8,505 nt of DNA from Caryophanales bacterium UBA3668 (GTDB lineage: Bacteria > Bacillota_I > Bacilli_A > RFN20 > CAG-826): NCBI GenBank assembly GCA_002373085.1, contig DFJP01000045.1, positions 1-8,505 of the forward strand, read 5' to 3'. The first letter of the stretch is position 1. Each line of letters begins with the position of its first letter. Shown piece after piece: positions 1-6,465 of this stretch. The notes below the pieces were generated by a model that did no database searches, was not told where the DNA came from, and saw nothing but the letters and a program-made list of their open reading frames with translations. The position numbers and the translations under genes were made by a program.

Positions 1-1042
1 TTTCATCAACAGCGATACATCTATCCGCATCACCATCGAAGGCAAAACCTAAATCAAGTTTGTTATCTTTAACGAATTTGCAGAACTTCTCAATATGAGT
101 AGATCCAGCATCTAAGTTAATGTTTAATCCATCAGGATTGTTATTAATAACAAATGTTTGTGCTCCTAAAGCATCAAAGACACTTTTAGCAATCATCCAG
201 CTTGCTCCGTTAGCGGTATCTAAACCAATTCTAAGAGACTTCATGGAGTGTTTTGCTAAAGAAATAAGGTAAGCAATATAACGGTTACGACCCGCGCTAT
301 AATCGTTGATGCAACCAATGTTGCCTCTTTCGGCAAATGGGAGGTCATCCCCTTCAACTTCGAGTTTTGCTAAATCACCATCGATATAAGCTTCGGCTAA
401 GAAAGCGACTGCGTCTTCAAGTTTTTCACCATTCGCGTTAAGGACTTTAATACCATTATCGTAGAATGGGTTATGTGAAGCAGTAATCATAACTCCGCAA
501 TCGAAGCAATCTTGTCTAATGACATAAGCGACGCTTGGTGTGGTTGTGACGTGTAATAAACTTACATCCGCGCCACTAGCAGCGAGTCCTGCCGCCACTG
601 CGTACTCTAACATATAAGATGATCTTCTTGTATCTTTACCGATTACAACTTTTGGTCTATAGCCTGGTTTTTGGGAATTAAATTTTGGATTACCATAGAA
701 CCAACCTAAGAAACGACCAATTTTATAAGCGTGGTCACAAGTTAAAACTTTATTAGTTTCTCCTCTAAAACCATCAGTACCAAAGTATTTTGTTTTGATA
801 TCTTCACCAATGCTCATTTGAAGTTTCTTGCCACGATGAATAACGATTTTGTCGTTTAATAATTCATCAGCAGAAATCTTAAAGAGTTCACAAATTTCCA
901 TTACTTTGTCGATTTGTGGAAGTGAATCACCACTTTCCCATTTGTTAATTGTTTGGCGAGACACTTTTAATAAATTTGCTAGTTTCTCTTGTGAAATGTT
1001 ATCAACAATTCTTAAATGAGTTATTTTTTCAGCAATTGTCAT
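1..1042 (-). CDS. glmM: Phosphoglucosamine mutase GlmM with N-terminal Cro/CI-type HTH domain (C-terminus cut by window edge)
   Basis: 347 codons are visible, with no stop, running off the left edge. Residues about 1-64 form an XRE/Cro-CI helix-turn-helix (SQEKLANLLKVSRQTINKWE at 17-36, then a conserved LPQIDKVMEICELF stretch). From about residue 84 it is a phosphohexomutase: KYFGTDGFRGE (85-95), GKDTRRSSYM (135-144), the phosphoserine loop TASHNP with catalytic Ser189, and the metal-binding loop DGDADR (336-341). The sequence resembles Bacillota GlmM, which interconverts glucosamine-6-P and glucosamine-1-P for UDP-GlcNAc and cell-wall synthesis; domain 4 lies outside the window. The start is set by AGGAGA at 1049-1054, six bases before the ATG. 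An internal ATG (815-817, Met76) would give a standard GlmM but has no good Shine-Dalgarno site. The linker (65-83) is short and charged. The mutase assignment is firm. GlmM rather than another phosphohexomutase is likely, and a DNA-binding role for the HTH is inferred. Confidence 0.9.
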   Translation of the reverse strand, partial: MTIAEKITHLRIVDNISQEKLANLLKVSRQTINKWESGDSLPQIDKVMEICELFKISADELLNDKIVIHRGKKLQMSIGEDIKTKYFGTDGFRGETNKVLTCDHAYKIGRFLGWFYGNPKFNSQKPGYRPKVVIGKDTRRSSYMLEYAVAAGLAASGADVSLLHVTTTPSVAYVIRQDCFDCGVMITASHNPFYDNGIKVLNANGEKLEDAVAFLAEAYIDGDLAKLEVEGDDLPFAERGNIGCINDYSAGRNRYIAYLISLAKHSMKSLRIGLDTANGASWMIAKSVFDALGAQTFVINNNPDGLNINLDAGSTHIEKFCKFVKDNKLDLGFAFDGDADRCIAVDE

Positions 1043-1048
1043 ATTTAA

Positions 1049-1054
1049 TCTCCT
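1049..1054 (-). promoter_or_regulatory. Ribosome binding site of the HTH-GlmM gene
   Basis: AGGAGA on the minus strand, six bases upstream of the ATG at 1042. It decides the long start, and so places the HTH domain in the translated protein. It directly abuts the inverted repeat at 1055-1074, so a hairpin or bound protein there could affect ribosome access. Confidence 0.8.
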
Positions 1055-1074
1055 GTGTAAATAATGAGTTACAC
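1055..1074. repeat. Inverted repeat GTGTAA-N8-TTACAC before the glmM ribosome binding site
   Basis: Perfect 6-base arms, GTGTAA (1055-1060) and TTACAC (1069-1074), flank an 8-base spacer. The repeat lies between the predicted -10 element (1082-1087) and the ribosome binding site (1049-1054), about where transcription would start. It could be an operator for the fused HTH domain or a small leader hairpin. The function is inferred; the symmetry is seen directly. Confidence 0.45.
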
Positions 1075-1081
1075 CTCGTAA

Positions 1082-1109
1082 ATAATATCATTGAGTTTGA
1101 ATATTGCAA
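1082..1109 (-). promoter_or_regulatory. Putative sigma-A promoter of glmM
   Basis: On the minus strand, -35 TTGCAA (1104-1109) and -10 TATTAT (1082-1087) are separated by 16 bases. Transcription would start near 1075, giving a leader of roughly 33 bases with the inverted repeat and Shine-Dalgarno site. The hexamers are good but not perfect, in AT-rich DNA. Confidence 0.5.
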
Positions 1110-1118
1110 ACACAAAAT

Positions 1119-1136
1119 TGTAAACTTTTCTTTACA
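1119..1136. repeat. Inverted repeat TGTAAA-N6-TTTACA upstream of the glmM promoter
   Basis: Perfect 6-base arms at 1119-1124 and 1131-1136 with a 6-base spacer, about 10 bases upstream of the predicted -35 element. The half-sites resemble those of the repeats at 1055-1074 and 1271-1290. It is a candidate regulatory site. Spacing differs from the other two (6 instead of 8), and AT-rich DNA makes chance symmetry fairly likely. Confidence 0.35.
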
Positions 1137-1167
1137 TAAGATTTTCAATTATCAAAAATCGTTAATT

Positions 1168-1183
1168 ATATACTAAAGTATAT
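1168..1183. repeat. AT-rich dyad ATATACT-AA-AGTATAT
   Basis: Perfect 7-base arms around a 2-base centre, in the gene-free stretch between glmM and the terminator of the asnA operon. No gene on either strand places it as a terminator, and it is almost wholly A/T. It may be a protein-binding dyad or simply chance; no function is assigned. Confidence 0.25.
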
Positions 1184-1270
1184 TTTTATTTTTTCACTCA
1201 GTTAAAAAAATAACAAAAAAATGCATCTATTTACATGAATACACGCATATTCTACTTTAAGTTAATAATT

Positions 1271-1290
1271 GTTTACTTATCGATGTAAAC
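1271..1290. repeat. Inverted repeat GTTTAC-N8-GTAAAC
   Basis: Perfect 6-base arms (1271-1276 and 1285-1290) around TTATCGAT. It has the same 20-base span and 8-base spacer as the repeat at 1055-1074, and similar half-sites. It lies just beyond the terminator of the asnA-PfoR operon, about 230 bases upstream of the glmM start, so it could be a distal operator site. Function is inferred. Confidence 0.35.
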
Positions 1291-1296
1291 TCCAGT

Positions 1297-1316
1297 AAAA
1301 AAGCCCTTGCCGGGCT
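1297..1316 (-). terminator. Rho-independent terminator of the asnA-PfoR operon
   Basis: On the minus strand the stem AGCCC / GGGCT closes a 5-base loop and is followed by six Ts. It begins only five bases after the TAA stop of the membrane-protein gene, as expected for an intrinsic terminator ending the operon. The stem is short but GC-rich. Confidence 0.8.
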
Positions 1317-1320
1317 CTTA

Positions 1321-2484
1321 TTAGATTTTTAAATCCCCTTCTTTAATCCATCCAAGTTTTCTAAATAATAAATCAATGAAGAAGACAAAAATTGCAGGAG
1401 CAATAATTTGTAAAACGAATATCCCTACCCAAGCTTGCCATGAACCAACTCCCATCGTGGAAATTGTTCCAATTTGACCAACTAGACCAGCAGTTCCCAT
1501 TCCAGCAGAACTACCCATACATTCAACCTTGAGTAAGCAAGTAGAAATCGGACCTAAGATTGCTGAAGCAATAATGGTTGGTAACCAAATAATTGGTTTC
1601 TTAATAATATTTTTAAATTGAAGCATTGAGGTACCAATTCCAATAGAGATAACCATTCCAACAGGATTATCTTTTCTCGATTGAACCGCAAATCCCACCA
1701 TTTGAGTAGAACATCCAATAACCGCAGCACCACTAGCAATAATTAAACCTTGATAAGCGGCCGGATCAGCTTCAGCAGGAATTAAGAATACCATCGCTGC
1801 AATCGCAGCACTACTAATTGGGGCAGTTAAGGCCATTCCCATAAGGACAGCAACCACTATTCCCATAACAAATGGAACAGCTTTTGTACCTTCGTTAATG
1901 AGCCATTGAATGCTATAAGTCACATATACTGTTGCGTATCTAATTCCCATTGAAATGAGTAAACCTGCTATTGCGCCAAATAGAGGAACAATAACAATAT
2001 CAACAGGTGTTTTCTTTGTGAATACTAATTTTATTAGTATAGCTACTAAAATACATACTAAGTAAATAGTTAATGGATCTCCAATTTTAAGAGAACCAAA
2101 GTTATATAATTCTGTGAATTTCGCTTCTGATTCAACAAATGAAGTTGATAAAGAGAAGAACGCTGCTACTTGGCCAACAACTCCTAAAAGAACTACTTTA
2201 AGAGGATCAAATTTAAGTGAAAGAGCCACTCCTACTCCAATACCCGCTCCAGTTAAGACTTGGAAGACATAAGCAAGACCAGGTTTAGCGGCGCTACTAG
2301 AGAAGAGTCTGGCCATAAAATCACAAAATGGATTTCCTGCTCCATAGGAGAAGAATGTGCCAATCGTGCCTAAGATTGTGCCAATAATTAAAGTGGCAAA
2401 TAAACCATAGGCTGTACCATTAAGTGTTTTCATAAAGAAGTCGAGTATTTTATTTGGTTGTTTGTTTTCTTGAACGTTTTCCAT
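1321..2484 (-). CDS. PfoR-like PTS EIIC_2 family membrane protein
   Basis: 387 aa, strongly hydrophobic, with about nine or ten membrane segments (for example 24-45, 70-90, 95-111, 137-156, 162-182, 203-234, 246-265, 301-318 and 349-374). It matches the PTS_EIIC_2 / PfoR type: GTIGTFF (39-45), the re-entrant-like APISSAAIA (221-229), GTSMLQFKNIIKKP (284-297), ASAILGPIST (306-315) and SSAGMGTAGLVGQIGT (325-340). The family contains a PTS-like IIC permease fold without IIA or IIB domains. Clostridium perfringens PfoR was named as a toxin regulator, but the substrate and biochemical role of the family are not settled. It starts 10 bases after the asnA stop, and its weak Shine-Dalgarno AGGG (2493-2496) overlaps that TAG, suggesting translational coupling. 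No other PTS component is nearby, so sugar phosphotransfer cannot be claimed. The family call is firm; function is open. Confidence 0.85.
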   Translation of the reverse strand: MENVQENKQPNKILDFFMKTLNGTAYGLFATLIIGTILGTIGTFFSYGAGNPFCDFMARLFSSSAAKPGLAYVFQVLTGAGIGVGVALSLKFDPLKVVLLGVVGQVAAFFSLSTSFVESEAKFTELYNFGSLKIGDPLTIYLVCILVAILIKLVFTKKTPVDIVIVPLFGAIAGLLISMGIRYATVYVTYSIQWLINEGTKAVPFVMGIVVAVLMGMALTAPISSAAIAAMVFLIPAEADPAAYQGLIIASGAAVIGCSTQMVGFAVQSRKDNPVGMVISIGIGTSMLQFKNIIKKPIIWLPTIIASAILGPISTCLLKVECMGSSAGMGTAGLVGQIGTISTMGVGSWQAWVGIFVLQIIAPAIFVFFIDLLFRKLGWIKEGDLKI

Positions 2485-2494
2485 TTTTATAACC

Positions 2495-3505
2495 CTATAA
2501 CAAATGAATATTGTTTCTTTCTAATTTCTTAATTTCTTCTTCATCCCAGGAAGAAACTTGCACTTCTCCAATATGCGCTTTTTGAAGGAGGAACATACAT
2601 AAACGAGATTGACCAATACCTCCTCCAATAGAAAGAGGAATTTCATCGTTCATTATTGCTTTGCAATAACTATTCTCAAGTTTATCTAGTTCGTGACTTT
2701 CTTTTAATTGTTTTACTAATGAATCCTTATTCACTCTAATACCCATGCTAGATAGTTCTAATGCCATATCATAAAGTGGGTAATAAACAAGGATGTCTCC
2801 GTTTAATTTCCAATCATCATAATCTGAGGCTCTTGAATCATGAGGCTTTCCATCTTTAAGCTTGTTTCCAATTTGATAAAGGAACACTGCTTTATAGACT
2901 CTAGTGATTTCATCTTCTCTTTCTTTTCTAGAGAGATTTGGATATCTCTTTTCAAGTTCTTTAGTGGAGATAAATGATATATCTTTTGGTAAAGAATTAT
3001 GTAGAGATGGATACTTCTTCTCAACTTGAAGAGAAAGCTTATAAATTAGAGAGTAGATTTGTTTTACGGCCTTTTTAAGGTAGGAATAAGTTCTATCTTT
3101 CTCTAATAGAGATCTTTCCCAATCCCATTGGTCAACATAGATTGAGTGAATAAAATCAGTATCTTCGTCTTTTCTAATCGCATTCATGTCAGTGTATAGC
3201 CCTTTATAGAGATGGATGTCATATTTAGAAAGGGCCATTCTTTTCCACTTCGCTAAGGAGTGGACGATTTCCACTTCTTGGTTTAAAGAAGGAATTTCGA
3301 ATTTAATTGGTCTTTCTACTCCACTTAACCCATCATTTAATCCTGATTTTGAATTAACAAATAAAGGGGCACTGACTCTTAGTAAATCAAGCTTGTTAGA
3401 TAAAGATTTTTCAAATGAATCTTTAACAAACTTAATTGCCTTTTGAGTTTCGTAGACATCGAGTTTGCTCGAATATGTGATTTGGTAAATGTCTTTTCTC
3501 GCCAT
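2495..3505 (-). CDS. asnA: Aspartate-ammonia ligase (asparagine synthetase A)
   Basis: 336 aa from the ATG at 3503-3505, close to the family's usual 330-340. AsnA makes asparagine from aspartate, ammonia and ATP (giving AMP and PPi) in the cytoplasm, using a class II aminoacyl-tRNA-synthetase-like fold. Family blocks appear in order (ATG numbering): VSAPLFV (44-50), SGVERPI (61-67), VHSLAKWKRMAL (81-92), GLYTDMNAIRKDE (102-114), HSIYVDQWDWE (120-130), DSRASDYDDW (223-232) followed directly by LNGDI, SSMGIRV (252-258), and the glycine-rich ATP-site block SIGGGIGQSRL (292-302). The loop after DYDDW is shorter than in E. coli AsnA. An in-frame TTG at 3509-3511 would add two residues. A -10 element only 11 bases before the ATG leaves no room for a Shine-Dalgarno site. 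It is the first gene of an operon with the PfoR-like protein. Confidence 0.96.
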   Translation of the reverse strand: MARKDIYQITYSSKLDVYETQKAIKFVKDSFEKSLSNKLDLLRVSAPLFVNSKSGLNDGLSGVERPIKFEIPSLNQEVEIVHSLAKWKRMALSKYDIHLYKGLYTDMNAIRKDEDTDFIHSIYVDQWDWERSLLEKDRTYSYLKKAVKQIYSLIYKLSLQVEKKYPSLHNSLPKDISFISTKELEKRYPNLSRKEREDEITRVYKAVFLYQIGNKLKDGKPHDSRASDYDDWKLNGDILVYYPLYDMALELSSMGIRVNKDSLVKQLKESHELDKLENSYCKAIMNDEIPLSIGGGIGQSRLCMFLLQKAHIGEVQVSSWDEEEIKKLERNNIHLL

Positions 3506-3516
3506 AGTCAATGCAA

Positions 3517-3544
3517 ATTATAAAGGAAACTAACGAGAAATCAA
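3517..3544 (-). promoter_or_regulatory. Promoter of the asnA operon, leaving an almost absent 5' leader
   Basis: On the minus strand, -35 TTGATT (3539-3544), a 16-base spacer and a consensus -10 TATAAT (3517-3522). Transcription would start around 3508-3512, that is 3-7 bases before the ATG at 3505, or about at the alternative TTG. There is no Shine-Dalgarno site and no space for a T-box or other leader riboswitch, so control would have to act at initiation. Confidence 0.65.
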
Positions 3545-3579
3545 ATATCATTTATTTTTTTAAATAATTGTTGGAAAAT

Positions 3580-4515
3580 ATGTATATGATGTGGCTCTAT
3601 ATTACATTAGGAGTTATTGGGGGAATTATCATAATTCTCTTTTTTGGATTATTCGTTGTATATCGCGGAACTTTTTATACTCCTTTAAAGGGCCAAAACA
3701 ACGATTTTGTATTTACAAAGGCTACAGAAAAATATTGTGATATGGAGACAGTTCACATGATGGTCAAACGTATGGTTGAATATCCTCATGAAGATGCTTA
3801 TATCACTTCATACGATCACTTAAAACTTCACGCAAGAATATATAAAAATAATAGCAATACAGTAGTCATTATGTTCCACGGCTATCGCGGCACTTCTTGT
3901 CGAGATTTCTCAGGAGGAGCATATGATATGATTCAACTTGGATATAACGTTATCCTTGTTGACGAAAGAGGTCATAAAGAATCTAAGGGTCACTCCATCA
4001 CCTTTGGTGTGAAAGAGAAAAAAGATGCGAAAAGTTGGATTGAATACGCGAAAAAGACCTTTGGAGAAGATAAACGCATCGTCTTAGTAGGAATTTCTAT
4101 GGGTGGGGCAACTGTCTTATTAGTGAGTGACTTACTCAAAGAAGGAGATAAGGTTATCGCTGATTGTCCATACACCACTCCTAAAGAAGTCATTTCTAGT
4201 ACACTTCAAAATAACTTAAAGATGAATCCAAAAATCTTTTATCCAATCGCTAATTTAGTTTCTATTATTTTTGGACACGCTAATCTAAATAAAGATGACG
4301 CTGAAGAACATGTTAAAAATTCAAAAGCAAAAATCATGATAATTCATGGGGAAGAAGATACGTTAGTACCTTATAAGTTTTCTAAAAGAATAGCGGATCT
4401 CCATAAAGATAAAGTGAGATATGAGTTATTCCCAAAAGCAGAACATGGCATCTCCTATATGGTAGATAACGCTCGATATAAAAGAATTATTGATGAATTC
4501 TTAAATGATAAATAA
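3580..4515 (+). CDS. Membrane-anchored alpha/beta hydrolase (YqkD-like)
   Basis: 311 aa from the ATG at 3580. An N-terminal hydrophobic segment (residues about 5-28) looks like an uncleaved membrane anchor or signal-anchor. The hydrolase domain follows: oxyanion-region HGYRGT (100-105), nucleophile elbow GISMGGAT with Ser173, acid in HGEEDTLVP (Asp260), and base in AEHG (His289). The order and spacing fit a Ser-Asp-His triad of the COG1073 / serine aminopeptidase-like group, similar in layout to Bacillus subtilis YqkD. The substrate is unknown; esterase, lipase or peptidase are all possible. A TTG at 3568 is an alternative start. ATGs at 3586 and 3589 are also possible, since GGAA at 3573-3576 is a weak Shine-Dalgarno match better spaced for 3586. 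It is divergent from asnA and convergent with glyA, so probably transcribed alone. Confidence 0.85.
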   Translation: MYMMWLYITLGVIGGIIIILFFGLFVVYRGTFYTPLKGQNNDFVFTKATEKYCDMETVHMMVKRMVEYPHEDAYITSYDHLKLHARIYKNNSNTVVIMFHGYRGTSCRDFSGGAYDMIQLGYNVILVDERGHKESKGHSITFGVKEKKDAKSWIEYAKKTFGEDKRIVLVGISMGGATVLLVSDLLKEGDKVIADCPYTTPKEVISSTLQNNLKMNPKIFYPIANLVSIIFGHANLNKDDAEEHVKNSKAKIMIIHGEEDTLVPYKFSKRIADLHKDKVRYELFPKAEHGISYMVDNARYKRIIDEFLNDK

Positions 4516-4538
4516 AAGACACTCTATGAGTGCCTTTT
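4514..4538. terminator. Bidirectional terminator between hydrolase gene and glyA
   Basis: Symmetric hairpin: AAAAG, one unpaired base, CACTC, loop TAT, GAGTG, one unpaired base, CTTTT. It begins inside the stop codon of the plus-strand hydrolase gene and ends five bases from the minus-strand glyA stop codon, so each strand reads a stem followed by Ts. The stem is short with an A/C mismatch. Confidence 0.7.
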
Positions 4539-4543
4539 AATTT

Positions 4544-5752
4544 CTAAATATTTTCAATTTGTTTCCAGTTCTTAACTAGTTTATTAACTCTATCTTTAGC
4601 AGCGTTTTCATCAATTTTATTTGATAGATATTCATAGATGATTCTCGCTACTTCTTTAGCGTCTTCTTTAGAGCAGCCTCTCGTAGTAACGGCGGCAAAT
4701 CCAATTCTAAGACCACTAGTCTCTTTTGGAGATAATTTATCTCCTGGAATCATATTCTTGTTTGTGGTGATTCCAATACCTTCAAGTTTTTGTTGAGCTT
4801 CTTTGCCTGTAATTCCAAAAGAATCTAAGGTATTGAGCAAGAATAAGTGATTATCAGTATCGGTTGAAATAGCACCTAACTCTTTAAGTGTTTCACTACA
4901 AACTTTGGTGTTTTCCATTAAAGAGGCAACATAATCTTTAAACGCATCAGTGTTTGCTTCTTTGAAGCACACTGCTTTAGCAGCAATGATGTGTTCAAGT
5001 GGTCCACCTTGATAAAATGGGAAGACTGCAGAATTGATTTTCTTAATGAGCTCATCACTATTGGTGAGGATTAATCCACCTCTAGGACCTCTTAAGGTCT
5101 TATGAGTAGTACTTGTCACTATATCGGCATATGGAATAGGAGAAATATGTTTTTTAGCCGCTACTAAGCCGGCAATATGAGCCATATCGACCATCATAAG
5201 GCAACCAACTTCATCGCAGATTTCTCTAATCTTTTTAAAGTCAATTGTGTATGGATAAGCGCTAAAGCCACTTAAGATAACATCTGGTTTCTCTTTAAGA
5301 GCAATTTCTCTAATTGAGTCATAATTGAGTTTTCCGTTCTCATCTAAAGGATAATGGATGAATGTATAGAATTTAGAAGAGAAACTAACAGGAGAACCAT
5401 GTGTGAGGTGACCTCCATCATTTAAGACAAGTGAAAGGACTTTGCCTCCTTCAGGCATTAAGGCGCGATACGCTGCTGCGTTAGCTTGAGAGCCAGAATG
5501 AGGTTGAACATTCGCATATTTACATCCAAAAAGATCACATGCTTCTTTAATAGCGATTCTTTCGATTTCATCGACGAACTCGCATCCTCCGTAATATCTT
5601 CTTCCAGGATATCCTTCCGCATATTTATTGGTGAGAATACTTCCACACATCTTTCTCACATCTTTAGATGCATAGTTCTCACTAGCGATAAGTTCAATCC
5701 CGTTATTTTGACGGTTTTGTTCTTGTTCAATCAAAAATAAAATATCATTCAT
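4544..5752 (-). CDS. glyA: Serine hydroxymethyltransferase
   Basis: 402 aa from the ATG at 5750-5752. This PLP enzyme interconverts serine plus tetrahydrofolate with glycine plus 5,10-methylene-THF, the main one-carbon source in the cytoplasm. Family signatures (ATG numbering): ELIASENYAS (20-29), TNKYAEGYPGRRYYGG (41-56), NVQPHSGSQAN (81-91), MVDMAHIAGL (187-196), the PLP-lysine motif TSTTHKTLRGPRGG (Lys218), FPFYQGGPLEHIIAAKA (244-260), and GLRIGFAAVTTRG (347-359). The last block reads GFAA where many family members have GTPA, a modest variation. A GTG at 5767 would add five residues, but the G-run before the ATG (GGGGGA at 5760-5765) is a good Shine-Dalgarno match for the ATG and overlaps that GTG. 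Its own -10 lies upstream. Read-through from the TetR gene 71 bases upstream is possible, as no terminator was seen between them. Confidence 0.97.
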   Translation of the reverse strand: MNDILFLIEQEQNRQNNGIELIASENYASKDVRKMCGSILTNKYAEGYPGRRYYGGCEFVDEIERIAIKEACDLFGCKYANVQPHSGSQANAAAYRALMPEGGKVLSLVLNDGGHLTHGSPVSFSSKFYTFIHYPLDENGKLNYDSIREIALKEKPDVILSGFSAYPYTIDFKKIREICDEVGCLMMVDMAHIAGLVAAKKHISPIPYADIVTSTTHKTLRGPRGGLILTNSDELIKKINSAVFPFYQGGPLEHIIAAKAVCFKEANTDAFKDYVASLMENTKVCSETLKELGAISTDTDNHLFLLNTLDSFGITGKEAQQKLEGIGITTNKNMIPGDKLSPKETSGLRIGFAAVTTRGCSKEDAKEVARIIYEYLSNKIDENAAKDRVNKLVKNWKQIENI

Positions 5753-5783
5753 TATCTTGTCCCCCACAAAATATTTCTCTTAC

Positions 5784-5789
5784 ATTATA
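5784..5789 (-). promoter_or_regulatory. -10 element of the glyA promoter
   Basis: Consensus TATAAT on the minus strand, 31 bases before the glyA ATG. This gives a leader of about 25 bases containing the GGGGGA ribosome binding site. No convincing -35 hexamer was found at 16-18 bases, so it may be weak or depend on an activator. The leader is too short for a glycine or folate riboswitch. Confidence 0.5.
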
Positions 5790-5823
5790 CGGAAAAGATT
5801 ATGAATGAATATAGAGGAATTTA

Positions 5824-6384
5824 TTATTTATAAAATGTGAAGAAATATCCACTGATAAGGTCAGGAGTTAAATCACCGCCATGTCTAAGATAATATTGAA
5901 GAAGGGCAACATATCCATTGATATATTGATGAACTTTAATATCCATAGGAATATCATTTTTTCCAATTAACTTATGATCAATTAAAGACACCATTAATGG
6001 TTTTATTCTTTTTCTTAATTGTTTAAGGAAGATGTTAGAAGCTCCACTATTTAGGATAGGGAGAATGAGTTCTTTATCTTCTAAAAAATGACAAAATGAG
6101 TGAGTGATAATATGTTTTAATTCTTCTGGATTTTCTCTAGAAAAGTCATGTTGCTTTTCTTTAGTTAAATGCTTATCAAAGATGTGATTAAAAATATCAT
6201 CACAAATGTGAGTGAATATTTGATCTTTAGTTTTGAAATAAATATAAAAAGTCGAACGTGATATTCCAGCTTTTTTAATGATTCCACTATTATTGATTTT
6301 GTTATAATCGACCTCTTTGATTAACTCTGAGGTAGCCCAATAGATTTTATCTAAGGCGCTTTCTTCACTTTTCTTATATCTCAT
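5824..6384 (-). CDS. TetR/AcrR-family transcriptional regulator
   Basis: 186 aa, a normal length for the family. The N-terminal DNA-binding domain contains a TetR helix-turn-helix (residues about 29-52), with the recognition part IIKKAGISRSTFYIYFKTKD (35-54) closely matching the family pattern. The C-terminal half is all-helical and variable, ending in a YINGYVALLQYYLRHGGDL stretch (154-172) reminiscent of the DhaS-like TetR_C_8 type; that subfamily is a guess. It is divergent from the metal-chelate ABC operon across 83 bases, the classic arrangement for a local repressor that also controls itself. The ligand is unknown. Its start codon lies six bases after a -10 element, with no Shine-Dalgarno site. 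It is upstream of glyA on the same strand, but a shared role is not indicated. Confidence 0.9.
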   Translation of the reverse strand: MRYKKSEESALDKIYWATSELIKEVDYNKINNSGIIKKAGISRSTFYIYFKTKDQIFTHICDDIFNHIFDKHLTKEKQHDFSRENPEELKHIITHSFCHFLEDKELILPILNSGASNIFLKQLRKRIKPLMVSLIDHKLIGKNDIPMDIKVHQYINGYVALLQYYLRHGGDLTPDLISGYFFTFYK

Positions 6385-6390
6385 GTTTTA

Positions 6391-6419
6391 AGTATACAAT
6401 TAATCGAACACATTATCCA
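6391..6419 (-). promoter_or_regulatory. Promoter of the TetR gene; predicted leaderless transcript
   Basis: On the minus strand, -35 TGGATA (6414-6419, four of six consensus bases), a 17-base spacer and -10 TATACT (6391-6396). Only six bases separate the -10 from the ATG at 6384, so transcription is expected to begin at or next to the A of the start codon. No Shine-Dalgarno site is present upstream. Confidence 0.55.
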
Positions 6420-6445
6420 TTTTTTGTTTCTTTTTAAATATGAAT

Positions 6446-6465
6446 GCACACTCAAGTGCGATAAC
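6446..6465 (+). promoter_or_regulatory. Possible operator and extended -10 of the ABC uptake operon
   Basis: A short dyad, CACT-N2-AGTG (6449-6458; also readable as GCAC-N6-GTGC at 6446-6459), overlaps an extended -10-like TGCGATAAC (6457-6465). This is where a TetR-type repressor from the divergent gene could block the operon promoter. The arms are only four bases, no -35 is evident, and typical TetR operators are longer, so this is tentative. Confidence 0.25.

Noticed and set aside
1119..1136. CcpA cre site
   Set aside because: The arms resemble a cre site, but the central CG is missing and the 18-base span does not fit the 14-base cre consensus.
949..1176. Plus-strand open reading frame of 75 codons
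   Set aside because: It overlaps the HTH-coding end of the glmM gene and its promoter on the opposite strand, has low-complexity AT-driven composition and shows no family resemblance.
1168..1190. Terminator: AT dyad followed by a T-rich run on the plus strand
   Set aside because: No plus-strand gene lies upstream and the stem contains almost only A/T pairs.
5753..5823. Glycine or folate-type riboswitch upstream of glyA
   Set aside because: The predicted leader is about 25 bases and the whole gap is 71 bases; there is no room and no paired structure.
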